DNA of 64,000 nucleotides from contig NZ_JACHIO010000028.1 in NCBI RefSeq assembly GCF_014203225.1, positions 19,497 through 83,496 of the forward strand, in the 5' to 3' direction. The translations under genes were made by a program, and so were the position numbers. Below, piece after piece: positions 26,510 through 35,537 of the stretch. How positions within the stretch are numbered: position 1 is the first letter of the stretch; each line of letters begins with the position of its first letter. Under the pieces are notes generated by a model. The model was not told where the DNA came from. It worked only from the letters and a program-made list of their open reading frames with translations, and ran no database searches. The DNA comes from Granulicella mallensis. Lineage in GTDB: Bacteria > Acidobacteriota > Terriglobia > Terriglobales > Acidobacteriaceae.

Positions 26510-29500
26510 TTACCAAAGAAGCTTCGCTCCCAACTGAACCTGTCTTGGATCATTGGTCTGCCCGTTAGTCTTGTTAATCGTTCCGAAGCCCGGGTCTGTT
26601 GGATTGTTGTCGTAACCCCCGGTAAAAACCGGATGGTTTGGCGCGTTGAAGACCTCCAGGCGAAGCTGAAGACGGACTCGGTCATAGATTGCAAAATTTT
26701 TGGAAAGGTTTACGTCCAAGTCCGAAGTCCCGGGGTTCCGAATGCCGGAGTAGATAATGTTTTGCGTTGCGCCGTACTGAGGATTCACGATGAAGTTGTA
26801 GTGCCCACCGCAATTGGCCTGGATCGGCGTCAACAAGTAGGAACCATCGTTCTGCTCGACGTATTGAGCAGCACAGGGCTTCACTCCGCGAATGGAATTT
26901 GGAATGGTCGGGTCGGAGTGTCTCGGAACCCAGGCATCGGACAGATACATGGTGCTTCCGTTCAATTGCCACGGGAAGCCCGACTGATATTTATAAAGCG
27001 CCGCAAGCTCCCAGCCGCCGATCGCTTCATCCAGTATGCGATTCATGTTGCCCCCGAAATACTTGCCACGGCCAACAGGCAGGAGCCAGACGCCTGAAAG
27101 TGTAATCCCGTGCGTATAGTCGTTCCCGTCAATGCTGCGAGCGGGAATGCGATAGGTCTGATCGGCGTAGCCACCCGAGTCCATGGTCTTCGACCAGGTG
27201 TACGTAGCGTGCACGGTCAGGAACTTGTCCCACTGATGCATGGCCGTCACCTGCATGGCGTTGTACCAGGACCTGCCGTTATTCAGTTGATACTCCTGAA
27301 TGTCCGTAAACGCAGGGAAGGGGCGAGTGAGTTGGATGGCCTGGATGGTTGGAGAGGAGTAATAGCCTGTTCCCTGAAATGGTGCAATGTTATAGAAAGG
27401 GTTCGTTACATAACTACCGGGGCCGCTGTTGCAATTGGCGGGGTTCCCACCGTACAAAATGTTGCAGTTCTCAAAGGCCGCCGTCGGGATGCGGTTGATA
27501 TTGTCATTGCTATCGTTGTGATAGGTCCTGCTCCCGACGTAGTTGAGCTGGAACATGTCGCTCTTCAGGAATCGGTGTTGGACACCAATGGAAAACGACT
27601 GATACTGAGGTGTTTTGTAATGCGGGTTGATGAAATATGGCCCCTGACCGAGGGCGGTGAGATATCCCAGCGAAGCCCCGGTCGGCTGAATGATCGTCGG
27701 ATATGGATTCGAAAGATTCGGCCCTGTCGGTGTTTTCCCACCATCGAACGATGAGATGTAGGAAGTACTGGCTGAAAAACCATATTGGTTCGGACCAGGA
27801 GCCACGTTCCGGTACATGATCCCAAAGCCGCCCTCTAAGGTCGTGCGTTCATCGAGCCGGTACGTGAAACCAAATCTGGGCTGGACATCGTTTTTCACAA
27901 GGGCATAGAAGGCGCGAGGATTTCCGTCGACCCCCAGAAAGGTCAATCCACCCTTCAGGGGGCCCCCATTCGGCAGCAAGCCCGGATTCACCTGAGAGTT
28001 GACCGGATTGACCACGTTCGTGTCGAAGATATAGTCCGCCCGGTTATGACGTTCGATCGGCGGCGCGTTCAGGTCATACCTGATTCCAAGGTTCAGTGTG
28101 AGCCGCGACGTGACCTTCCAGTCGTCCTGAACGAACGGCGCATAGTAGTGCTGAGATTCGAACGTGTTTGGATTTAGGCTGATACTCCCACCGTCCGCTG
28201 TGCCCAACAGAAACGAGGCGACCGAGTTGCCACTGGCCGGGTCGCCCGTGGTGTAGCTTTGCTGTGTCCAGGTGCGACCGGTGCTGAGAGACATGCCACC
28301 CTGTACGCTGCGTGTGCTGTTCTGGAGAATCCGCCAATCCAGTCCGGCATGGATTGCGTGCTTCCCTTTGATCCACGTCACACTTGGCAGCATGGCCAGG
28401 GAATTACCGATGGCCTTTTGCCCGCCCGAGCTACCCAACGAAGTGAAATTGTCGCCAAATTGGATAGAAGGAAAGTAGTTCGCATAGCCTCCGAGCCCGG
28501 AAGCAAGAGTCGCAGGGAACCCGAGCGATGTAATGTCGAAACCTGCTGGACCTGTGTTTTCGATGTTGACGCGAACGATACCCGACGCTTTGAAGTCGAA
28601 CAGCAGGTTCGGAGCGAAGGTGTGGACCCAATCCGCGTACAACGTATTGACGCGCTCAGCGTGAGGAAATTCACCTTCGGCCGGAGCGCCATAAAGGCCG
28701 TTTTGCGATTGCGTTTCAAACCGCTCCCAAAATCCGTAGCGCAGGCTCACACGATCTTTCCCGGAGATGTTTTGATCGATCTTGGCCAGAAAGTTCCTAT
28801 AGGTATCCACCAGCGGCACGGGGGTTTCATAGTTGTTATTCCATGGATTCAAGCCTGCCGTCGGCGCAGTATTGGGCTTGGGGTAGTACGAAAGGATCTT
28901 CAGCGCAACAGGGTCGAGACGCGATGCCGGGATGATGTTTCCGGGAAACGGATCGCGAACCAGAACACCCGACGCATTGGCGTGCAGTGTCAGCGGATCG
29001 TAGATGATCTCCGGCTTATAAGACTGGGTGTTTGGGTCATAGTAGGTCAGATTGCTAAAGTCGCCGGTAAGCCATTGAGGTTCGGGCACGCTGGTGGTCA
29101 TCGTCCCCGGATCGGTACTTGACCAGTTTTCGAACGCAAGCGTAAAAAACGTCTTATCGCGGCCGTTGTAGAGCTTCGGGAGTACGACAGGGCCATCCAG
29201 TTCAGCGCCATACTGGTTTCGCGTTTGGGGCGGCGTGGGATTGTGGTAGTAGTCGTTCTGCCAGGTGTTTGCATCGAGGAAAGTTCTGCGGGCATATTCA
29301 TACACGCTTCCATGCAACTGGTTGGTTCCGGTTTTCAGCGTCATATCGACGGCGCCGCCGGAGGCGCGGCCATACATAGCGTTGTAAGGATTGGTGATGA
29401 TCTTGAATTCGGCAACGGCCGAGGCAGGTGCAATATATCCGATCTGCCCGTTTGTAGCTTGGTAGGCATCTCCCCGAGCGGCTTCGTTGGATACGCCGTC

Positions 29501-30145
29501 CAGGAGAATCTCGTTGTTACCCTGGCCACCACCGTTGATCGACAGTGTGGCCTGGACGTCATCGAAAGGCCGCATGGCATGCGGAGCGGCTCCCAGGGTC
29601 GCGCCGGCACTGAGACCGAGAAGTGCCATTGGGTTGCTGCCGTTGAGAGGAAGCTCCGACACCCGGGTACTCTCGACAACCTCTCCGACATCGCCACTGC
29701 CCGCCAGCAGAGCTTCATCCGTCCGCACCGTTACCGTTTCGGTTACGGAACCCACCACCAGCGCAAAATTGATAGTCGCGGTCTGCCCCACCTGTAGGGT
29801 GATCTCGGTGTGTACCTCCTGGCTAAATCCTTGCGCCTCCGCCGAAACGCTGTACAGACCTGGGCGCAGGTAGGGCACGGTGTAGTCTCCACTGTGAGTC
29901 GTTACTGTGTTAACGACCACTTTCGTGTCCTGATTCGTTACGCTGATCTTTGCCTTTGCTATGGCTGCGCCGGATGAATCCGTGACACGGCCTGTAAACT
30001 CCTGGGCAAACGATGTGGCGCCGGACAAGAGAAGAAAAACGATGCAGATGAGACGAAGCAGATTCGTGACTGCAGTGCGTTTGGTGGAAATGCCGGCATT
30101 ACCAAAGGTGTTCATCGCAGTTCTGCTCAAAATAGGTTGAAGCAT
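26510..30145 (-). CDS. Oar-like TonB-dependent receptor with carboxypeptidase regulatory-like domain
   Basis: A 1211-residue outer-membrane protein. After a signal peptide ending ATSFAQ comes a carboxypeptidase-regulatory/CNA-B-like domain (EFTGRVTDSSGAAIAKAK), a plug domain (ILLDGVSNEAARGDAY, KIITNPYNAMYGRASGGAVDM) and a long beta-barrel ending QVQLGAKLLW with the terminal aromatic residue. Acidobacteria carry many of these Oar-type receptors; they take up large substrates, often glycans, using TonB energy. The ATG at 30145 is preferred over one 72 bases upstream because AGAGGA lies 8 bases before it. No partner gene is adjacent. A duplicated block with operator-like palindromes lies 240-460 bases upstream. 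Confidence 0.92.
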   Translation of the reverse strand: MLQPILSRTAMNTFGNAGISTKRTAVTNLLRLICIVFLLLSGATSFAQEFTGRVTDSSGAAIAKAKISVTNQDTKVVVNTVTTHSGDYTVPYLRPGLYSVSAEAQGFSQEVHTEITLQVGQTATINFALVVGSVTETVTVRTDEALLAGSGDVGEVVESTRVSELPLNGSNPMALLGLSAGATLGAAPHAMRPFDDVQATLSINGGGQGNNEILLDGVSNEAARGDAYQATNGQIGYIAPASAVAEFKIITNPYNAMYGRASGGAVDMTLKTGTNQLHGSVYEYARRTFLDANTWQNDYYHNPTPPQTRNQYGAELDGPVVLPKLYNGRDKTFFTLAFENWSSTDPGTMTTSVPEPQWLTGDFSNLTYYDPNTQSYKPEIIYDPLTLHANASGVLVRDPFPGNIIPASRLDPVALKILSYYPKPNTAPTAGLNPWNNNYETPVPLVDTYRNFLAKIDQNISGKDRVSLRYGFWERFETQSQNGLYGAPAEGEFPHAERVNTLYADWVHTFAPNLLFDFKASGIVRVNIENTGPAGFDITSLGFPATLASGLGGYANYFPSIQFGDNFTSLGSSGGQKAIGNSLAMLPSVTWIKGKHAIHAGLDWRILQNSTRSVQGGMSLSTGRTWTQQSYTTGDPASGNSVASFLLGTADGGSISLNPNTFESQHYYAPFVQDDWKVTSRLTLNLGIRYDLNAPPIERHNRADYIFDTNVVNPVNSQVNPGLLPNGGPLKGGLTFLGVDGNPRAFYALVKNDVQPRFGFTYRLDERTTLEGGFGIMYRNVAPGPNQYGFSASTSYISSFDGGKTPTGPNLSNPYPTIIQPTGASLGYLTALGQGPYFINPHYKTPQYQSFSIGVQHRFLKSDMFQLNYVGSRTYHNDSNDNINRIPTAAFENCNILYGGNPANCNSGPGSYVTNPFYNIAPFQGTGYYSSPTIQAIQLTRPFPAFTDIQEYQLNNGRSWYNAMQVTAMHQWDKFLTVHATYTWSKTMDSGGYADQTYRIPARSIDGNDYTHGITLSGVWLLPVGRGKYFGGNMNRILDEAIGGWELAALYKYQSGFPWQLNGSTMYLSDAWVPRHSDPTIPNSIRGVKPCAAQYVEQNDGSYLLTPIQANCGGHYNFIVNPQYGATQNIIYSGIRNPGTSDLDVNLSKNFAIYDRVRLQLRLEVFNAPNHPVFTGGYDNNPTDPGFGTINKTNGQTNDPRQVQLGAKLLW

Positions 30146-30306
30146 CAATAGATCCTCTCGATTCCGGGCACACTCAGGAGACTTATTACCCGCGCAAAAG
30201 ACGGGATACGAGTTCACGTAGCTCGCAGCCAGACTGTTACCTCTCTTGGCGGAGATGTTGGGGTTGCTGATCAGAATATGGTTTGCTTCGCGGCCGTGAC
30301 TGCATT

Positions 30307-30433
30307 TTGATTTGGAATTTCTATAGGCACTTCTTGTTTGGCATTAAATTTCATCAATAAAATAGATGTTTTCCTTGCGAGATTGGAAGGTAAACGCGTG
30401 TACCAATCTCTGTCAAGATGTAATTTGCGATGC
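30307..30433. repeat. Direct repeat, copy 1 (127 bp)
   Basis: This block matches 30476-30603 at roughly 85-90% by eye; the first 35 and last 30 bases are almost identical, and the copies differ by one inserted base. Read on the minus strand, towards the receptor gene, it contains TTGACA (30411-30416) just before a palindromic site. A tandem duplication of a promoter or operator region is the simplest reading. Confidence 0.85.
30389..30404. promoter_or_regulatory. Palindromic operator-like site 1 (LacI-type look)
   Basis: The 16 bases GGTAAACGCGTGTACC form a near-perfect palindrome around ACGCGT, like operators of LacI-family repressors with a central CG. On the minus strand it begins 7 bases after a TTGACA hexamer, a place where a repressor would block RNA polymerase. 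No LacI-family gene is in the window, so the regulator is unknown. No good -10 hexamer is seen at the usual distance. Confidence 0.5.
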
Positions 30434-30475
30434 GCCATGATTTGTATTTGTATTTATTCGACGAGGTTGAGCCCA

Positions 30476-30603
30476 TTGATTTGGAATTTCTATAGGCACT
30501 TCTTGTTTGGTATTGAATTTCATGGATAAAAGAAATGTTTCCCTTGTGAAGGTTGGAAGGTGAGCGCGCATGCCAATCTCTGTCAAGATGTAATTTGCGA
30601 TGC
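30476..30603. repeat. Direct repeat, copy 2 (128 bp)
   Basis: Second copy of the block at 30307-30433, separated from it by 42 bases. The best kept parts are the starts (TTTGGAATTTCTATAGGCAC) and the ends (CAATCTCTGTCAAGATG); the middle has drifted. The TTGACA on the minus strand (30581-30586) and the palindromic centre are kept. Confidence 0.85.
30559..30574. promoter_or_regulatory. Palindromic operator-like site 2
   Basis: The sequence GGTGAGCGCGCATGCC is the counterpart of site 1 in the second repeat. It keeps the central CGCG and the outer GG/CC but is less symmetric. Its centre is exactly 170 bases from that of site 1, about 16 turns of B-DNA, so both sites face the same side of the helix. 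Confidence 0.4.
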
Positions 30604-31095
30604 TGCTATGGGAACGATATGCCCGCGATCCCTCCCGGACCGTTCGATCCAGATTCAGCAGAGTTTTCATCGAAGGGAACTCAGAATAGGCGCGAATCAG
30701 GCATGGGGCAGGCCTGCCAAAACAGAGAGATCGAAATGTCGGGACAGGCCAGGGAAAGTCTTCCAGCAATAACGGGCAGTCGCGACACAGAGGAGGTTCT
30801 CATGAGAAACGTACGGCTGCTCGGAACCCCGGTTTTGACCTCTAGCAATCAGACGATCGGGGGAACATCATTCGTTGGGTGGAGGTTAGGGCGATGACAG
30901 GGGATTTGAATGACCATCCAGCGGCGCTGTCACGTCCGCAGTTCGAATGCGTATTCACGGTCAAGCCTATTGGCGCTACGTTGTAGAGCACGCAACAGAC
31001 ATGGCTCATACCAGGGTTCTACGAGTTCAAGATCCCGTTGGTCTCGCCCCTTCGATCACTATCTCTGTGACTTTATTGCTGGCCTCGCGCCTGGT

Positions 31096-31482
31096 CTATA
31101 GCAGTTTGATGAGCGCTTCGAGTTCCTGTTCCAGCACGGTCGCAACCTGAGCGGAAGTGGTGTTGGGTCCAACAGGCACGGTCATCACGACGACACTGCC
31201 GCCAAGCGGTTTGGGCATAACGCGGATGTAGGCACCACCCCGTTTTCCATTGGCCATTTCACGCAAGTAATCGACGGTCAATGTGGACTCATTCGCAAAA
31301 AGTTCCATATCAAACGCATCGCCGCCTTTTGTGACGTGGAAGGTGGTTTCATGCGCACGCTCAACTTTGTCTGCGAAGACAGGCGCCCACAGAGGAATGA
31401 GAGAGATATCTGCCAGCTTCACGTAGATGAGCTTTGGCTCAAAGTCGGATTCAATCGCGCGTGTGACTGTTTGGGTGGACAT
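31096..31482 (-). CDS. Small SRPBCC-like protein of unknown function
   Basis: A 128-residue soluble protein. The alternation of strands and the text IESDFEPKLIYVKLADISLIPLWAPVFADKVE, then TTFHVTKGGDAFDMELF and GGAYIRVMPKPLGGSVVVMTVPV, looks like the START/SRPBCC lipid- or ligand-binding fold with a C-terminal helix (VATVLEQELEALIKLL). No catalytic residue can be named. It is divergent from the cupin gene 165 bases away. The family call is by general resemblance only. Confidence 0.6.
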   Translation of the reverse strand: MSTQTVTRAIESDFEPKLIYVKLADISLIPLWAPVFADKVERAHETTFHVTKGGDAFDMELFANESTLTVDYLREMANGKRGGAYIRVMPKPLGGSVVVMTVPVGPNTTSAQVATVLEQELEALIKLL

Positions 31483-31647
31483 AGGGAGTTAGACGAACCG
31501 CAGGTCTTTCGTGATGCCCCTCGATGACGAGAATTCGACCCAGATGATTTTCTTAAGCACTCTGTCAGGTGGACTAGTCCACCTTCGCATTATGGACCTT
31601 TGCTATGGTCCACATGAAGCCTAGTGTTGTTGCAGGGAGATAGACCG

Positions 31648-32079
31648 ATGCAAACAAGATTGGCAGCACAACGTAGGACAAACTCAAGATTGATATGGGT
31701 GCTGGCGGTTCTCATCTCCAGCATCCTGGTGCCAACCAGCACGCTGATGGCGCAGGAGACGATCACACCGCTTATAACGAAGGACCTGGCAGGACATCCT
31801 GGTGAGCAGGTTCTGATGTATACCGTAGATTTTCCTCCGGGCTTTGCGAGCCCTATCCATCGCCACAATGCGCAGGTGTCGGTTTACGTGCTGGAGGGCT
31901 CCGTGGTGATGCAGGTGAGAGGGCAAAAAGAACTCACGCTAGGGCCAGGCCAGATCTTTTACGAAGATCCCAACGATATTCATGTGGTTAGCCGGAATGC
32001 AAGTAGTACAAAGCCGGCAAAATTTCTTGTGCTCCTGATTAACAAAAAAGGCTCTCCACTCGTGATTCCAGTGAAGTAG
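31648..32079 (+). CDS. Exported cupin-domain protein
   Basis: A 143-residue protein with an N-terminal signal or anchor (about residues 12-35, ending TLMAQE) and a single cupin domain. The cupin motif 1 is seen in ASPIHRHNAQVSVYVLEGSVVMQV and motif 2 in LGPGQIFYEDPNDIHVVSRNASS, with histidines in place to bind a metal. Function of this small exported group is not known. The ATG at 31648 has GCAGGGAGA upstream and gives a sensible signal peptide. It is followed after 53 bases by a DoxX gene. Confidence 0.85.
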   Translation: MQTRLAAQRRTNSRLIWVLAVLISSILVPTSTLMAQETITPLITKDLAGHPGEQVLMYTVDFPPGFASPIHRHNAQVSVYVLEGSVVMQVRGQKELTLGPGQIFYEDPNDIHVVSRNASSTKPAKFLVLLINKKGSPLVIPVK

Positions 32080-32132
32080 ATCAATAAGTGCCGGCGGTTC
32101 TATTCGCAAAAGCTCGATCAATAAGGAGATAT

Positions 32133-32618
32133 ATGAGCACGATTACGCTGAAGGATTCGAAATTCGCAAACTACTCAAGCCTGTTGCTAAGAATGGGGCT
32201 TGGTGTTGGCTTCTTGTCGGCGGTGGCCGATCGATTCGGTTTGTGGGGAGCGTTTGGGCAACCCAATGTCGACTGGGGGAATTTCTCGCGGTTCCTGGAA
32301 TATACCCATACCCTCAATTGGTATCTGCCAGCAGGAATGATTCCGTTGCTGGGGATTGTCGCTACTGGTGCTGAAATTCTCCTCGGTCTTCTCCTTGTTA
32401 TTGGCTGGCGTACACGCACCGCCGCGCTGTTAAGCGGAGTGCTTTTATCGATATTCGGGGTGGCGATGACACTTTCCCTGGGGATCAAGGCGCCCTTGAA
32501 TTACGCCGTATTCACAGGGATAGGAGGGAGCTTGCTTCTCGCGAGTTGTGAAGGCTTCGCCTTCAGCGTGGATGAGTTTCTGGTTCGTCGAAGCGCTCAT
32601 CGGCTCGCCGAGCGGTGA
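32133..32618 (+). CDS. DoxX family membrane protein
   Basis: A 161-residue protein with four membrane segments and the DoxX-type pattern: LLLRMGLGVGFLSAVADRFGLWG, LGIVATGAEILLGLLLVIGWRTRTAALLSGVLL and a last helix. DoxX proteins are membrane components linked to redox or thiol stress in some bacteria; the biochemical role is uncertain. AAGGAG 7 bases before the ATG fixes the start. It follows the exported cupin gene and probably shares its transcript. Confidence 0.87.
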   Translation: MSTITLKDSKFANYSSLLLRMGLGVGFLSAVADRFGLWGAFGQPNVDWGNFSRFLEYTHTLNWYLPAGMIPLLGIVATGAEILLGLLLVIGWRTRTAALLSGVLLSIFGVAMTLSLGIKAPLNYAVFTGIGGSLLLASCEGFAFSVDEFLVRRSAHRLAER

Positions 32619-32780
32619 TCGCAAATTCGGCGAAAGAAAAGAAGCTAGGCATGATCGCTTCTGCGAACGCACAGCCCAACATTGAGATAAAAAGATGAAG
32701 TCATCGAGACCTTTTGGGTTTCATCTTAAGCTCTGACGAAGAGCCGAGGGTAGTCTTCAAGGATTTAGAAGAGGTGCTTT

Positions 32781-33296
32781 ATGAAACGGATAGCTTTTAC
32801 GCTGGTTGCAGTGGTAGCAGTGGCCGGCATCGCTGCCTTAACGGCCTGTGCCTCCGGACGTGCGGATGGAGAGGCATCCCTCGGAATCAAGCTTCCTCCC
32901 GGATACCGCGACTGGAGATTGATTTCCGTGGCCCACGAGGCAGGCAGCCTCAATGATCTCCGCGCCGTTCTGGGCAACGATGCAGCGATCGAGACGTATC
33001 GGAAAGAAACGCTTCCGTTTCCTGATGGCACAATCATCGCCCGATTGGCCTGGAGCTACGTTCCGTCTGAGGAAAACAACAAAGCGTTTGGCCGCGAACA
33101 GTCTTTCGTTGCCGGGGCTCCCACGAATGTCCAGTTGATGGTCAAGGACTCCAAAAAATATGCCGCGACCGGCGGCTGGGGATTCGCCCAATTCAAAGGC
33201 GGCAAACCTGCTGACGAGGCGGCGCTCAAAGGCTGCTTTTCTTGCCACGAGCCTGCCAAAGCTAATGACTTTGTCTTTACCCATTACGCGCACTGA
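32781..33296 (+). CDS. Exported cytochrome P460 family protein
   Basis: A 171-residue protein with a lipoprotein-like signal (LTACAS, lipobox cysteine about residue 23) and a P460 domain: LPPGYRDWRLISVAHEAG near the start, FPDGTIIARLAWSYVPSEENNKAFG in the centre and the haem-binding CFSCH near the C-terminus. Cytochrome P460 proteins are periplasmic c-type haem proteins that oxidise hydroxylamine or handle nitrogen oxides; many members in soil bacteria are untested. GAGGTG lies 5 bases before the ATG. Confidence 0.88.
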   Translation: MKRIAFTLVAVVAVAGIAALTACASGRADGEASLGIKLPPGYRDWRLISVAHEAGSLNDLRAVLGNDAAIETYRKETLPFPDGTIIARLAWSYVPSEENNKAFGREQSFVAGAPTNVQLMVKDSKKYAATGGWGFAQFKGGKPADEAALKGCFSCHEPAKANDFVFTHYAH

Positions 33297-33621
33297 AGGC
33301 ATGGCTTTATCTTCGTTGCGGGACGGACAGGCTAATGACCTTGTCCTGAACGATCTGCGGAAGGCGGTATCGCGCTATTTTGTGTGCACTCGAGCTCTAG
33401 GTATTTGTAGGTGTCGCGCCCTTCCGGGGTCAGGTCCAGCAGCCATCATTTGCGCTGTGTGAAGGCCTGTCTGGCGTTCTGTTTCTTCATCGGGTTCTTC
33501 ATCAGGGGCATGGACTGAAGAAAGTTTGTATTGTCGATACCCTTCGGTACCTCCTGTACGTCCATATCCTCAGATATATCCTATATTCAACTAAAGAATC
33601 CAAATAGTCAGAGGAAACGTC
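33297..33621. other. Gene-free gap with a possible decayed short frame
   Basis: About 325 bases with no complete gene. On the minus strand, 33511 down to 33332 reads as a coding-like frame with one in-frame TGA (33446-33448). A short direct repeat (GCTAATGAC, 33261 and 33331) spans the end of the P460 gene. The last 100 bases before 33622 are AT-richer and probably hold the promoter of the next gene. Confidence 0.5.
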
Positions 33622-35535
33622 ATGATTCTCGCTACAGGAGTCCCTGGGAAATTTTTCCAATCTTCTTTCGCAGCCCGTACTGCATCCGCTGTCGTCTTTT
33701 CTGGCTTGTTTGTGCTCACCTCGCTGGCAGCTGCGGCTCAGGCCGCCCCCGCCATGCGTAAGGCTGCCGATGAACGGGCCTATGCAGCGGCTGCAGCCAC
33801 CGCCGATCCGGTCCAGCGGGTCACTGCTCTCGATTCCTTCATCAAAACCTATCCCAAGAGCCATCAGATAGGCCGCGCAAGGTCCTTGCGCCTCAATACG
33901 CTGATCGATTACCTGCCCGACCATACCGACGATCTGAAACGCGCCGAAAAAGACGAAATCCGCTCTTCCGACAAGGGCTTTGAGCGTCTTGAGAGCGAAG
34001 CTGAGATCGCTGAAAGATATGCCGAAGCGGGCCCCAATGGCATTCTTCTGCCTGAAGCGGAAAAACTCGCCACACACGCCGAACATCACCTCGACGAAGC
34101 AACGTGGGACAGCGGGCAAACCGAACTCTATAAGCAGTTCAAGGTCGCGCTCCCTCAGCCGGATAAACTCCATCAGGTTTACGTCGAATCAACTGCCAAT
34201 ATCTACCTCGCACTTGCCGACGTCTACATCCATGAGCACAAGTTCGCGGAAGCCAAGCCTCTGCTCGACAAGGCTTACGCTATTCAACCTGCAGACGTCG
34301 CTACAAACGCCATCCGCGCTGAATATGCACTCGCTAATCACGACAACTCAGACGCGCTCACCTACTTCGAGCGCGCCGCCGTCGCCAACGACATCTCAGA
34401 GCTCTTCAGCGATCTCGCAAAGAAGTACCATGCCACGCTCGTCCAGCTGTATCGCGACGCAAACAACGGCAGCGACTCCGGCCTCGACACAGCACTGGAT
34501 GCCCGTTATAACGAGGTCTTTCCAGCACCCTTTACGCCGGAGAAAGTCGCACCTATCCATTCCGGTCACGTCGCTCTGCTTGAGCTCTTCACGGGCTCCG
34601 GCTGCCCGCCTTGCATCGGTGGAGACCTCGCCGTCGATGCGCTCCTGGCGCAATATCCCCGCACTGATCTGATTGCTCTCACCTTCGATGAGCACGTCCC
34701 ACGGCCTGATCCGCTTACCAACCCGGACTCTGTCGCGCGCGCAGAACTCTTTCACGCCATCCATACTCCCGGCTTCGTCCTCGACGGCACCCCGTTGTCC
34801 ATCTATGGCAGTTATCGTGACCACAGCAAAGAAGTCTACGCCAAGCTGCAGACAATGACCGCGACCGAGATTGCCGCGCCCTCCAATGTCAAGCTCACTC
34901 TTACGGCCAGCTTTTCCATGGCAGGTGAGATCCAGGTGCATGCAGACGTTACCACCGGCATGCAGGAAGAAACCACGAAGCTCATCACTGAACCCAAACC
35001 GACCGAGCCGCCCAAGAAGCCGGAAGAAGCAAAGAAAGAGTCCGACGCCGCGAAGAAAGAAGACAAAAAGCAAAAGCCCGCAGCCGCAGCCGCAGCCGCA
35101 CCCGCCGTGGCCGCCGCGCCTCCTCTGCCGCCGGTTCCACACCTCGTCGTCAATTTCGCTCTGGTTGAAGACGACATTCGCTACAGCGGCGAAAATGGAA
35201 TCCGCTTCCACCGCATGGTCGTGCGCTCGCTCGCCAAGCCTGCAGACACCGGCTTTCCGCTCGACTTCAACAAGACCACCACCGCTGATGCATCCTTCAA
35301 CATGGCAGCCATCTCCGCCAAGTTACACGACTATCTCGTCGGCTACGCGCAGTCCAATGACAAATTCGGCCCTCTGCAATGGCGCTCTATGCCCACGACG
35401 ATGAACCCGCAACACCTTTACGTTGTCGCCTGGGTGCAGGACACAACCACGAATCGCGTCCTCCAGTCCGCCATCGCCGCCATCAACGGACAATCTACAA
35501 ATACAAGCGAAACAGCCTATAAGGAGTCGAACTGA
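33622..35535 (+). CDS. Exported TPR protein with CPPC thioredoxin-like domain
   Basis: A 637-residue exported protein not matching a named family. A signal peptide (ending AAAQAAP, about residue 42) is followed by helical TPR-like repeats (residues 45-290, for example FAEAKPLLDKAYAIQPADVATNAIRAEYAL) and a thioredoxin-like region with the redox motif GSGCPPCIGG near residue 335, similar to the DUF1223/thioredoxin group. A charged and alanine-rich linker (EEAKKESDAAKKEDKK, then a run of alanines) joins to a C-terminal beta-rich domain. It ends 2 bases before the DsbD-alpha-like gene, so the pair is probably a periplasmic redox unit. Confidence 0.75.
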   Translation: MILATGVPGKFFQSSFAARTASAVVFSGLFVLTSLAAAAQAAPAMRKAADERAYAAAAATADPVQRVTALDSFIKTYPKSHQIGRARSLRLNTLIDYLPDHTDDLKRAEKDEIRSSDKGFERLESEAEIAERYAEAGPNGILLPEAEKLATHAEHHLDEATWDSGQTELYKQFKVALPQPDKLHQVYVESTANIYLALADVYIHEHKFAEAKPLLDKAYAIQPADVATNAIRAEYALANHDNSDALTYFERAAVANDISELFSDLAKKYHATLVQLYRDANNGSDSGLDTALDARYNEVFPAPFTPEKVAPIHSGHVALLELFTGSGCPPCIGGDLAVDALLAQYPRTDLIALTFDEHVPRPDPLTNPDSVARAELFHAIHTPGFVLDGTPLSIYGSYRDHSKEVYAKLQTMTATEIAAPSNVKLTLTASFSMAGEIQVHADVTTGMQEETTKLITEPKPTEPPKKPEEAKKESDAAKKEDKKQKPAAAAAAAPAVAAAPPLPPVPHLVVNFALVEDDIRYSGENGIRFHRMVVRSLAKPADTGFPLDFNKTTTADASFNMAAISAKLHDYLVGYAQSNDKFGPLQWRSMPTTMNPQHLYVVAWVQDTTTNRVLQSAIAAINGQSTNTSETAYKESN

Positions 35536-35537
35536 CC

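Larger units (their letters stand above)
30146..31095. other. Long gene-free region with duplicated block
   Basis: About 950 bases without a gene I can support. Bases 30307-30603 hold two copies of a block of about 127 bases with operator-like palindromes. Bases 30604-31095 contain short frames with no coding character; one 31-codon frame from 30801 has a good GAGGAGG before it, but its product looks like nothing known. Confidence 0.6.

Noticed and set aside
30604..30900. Possible group II intron or small gene downstream of the duplicated block
   Set aside because: No domain V-like hairpin or reverse transcriptase frame was found, and the short frames have no coding pattern.
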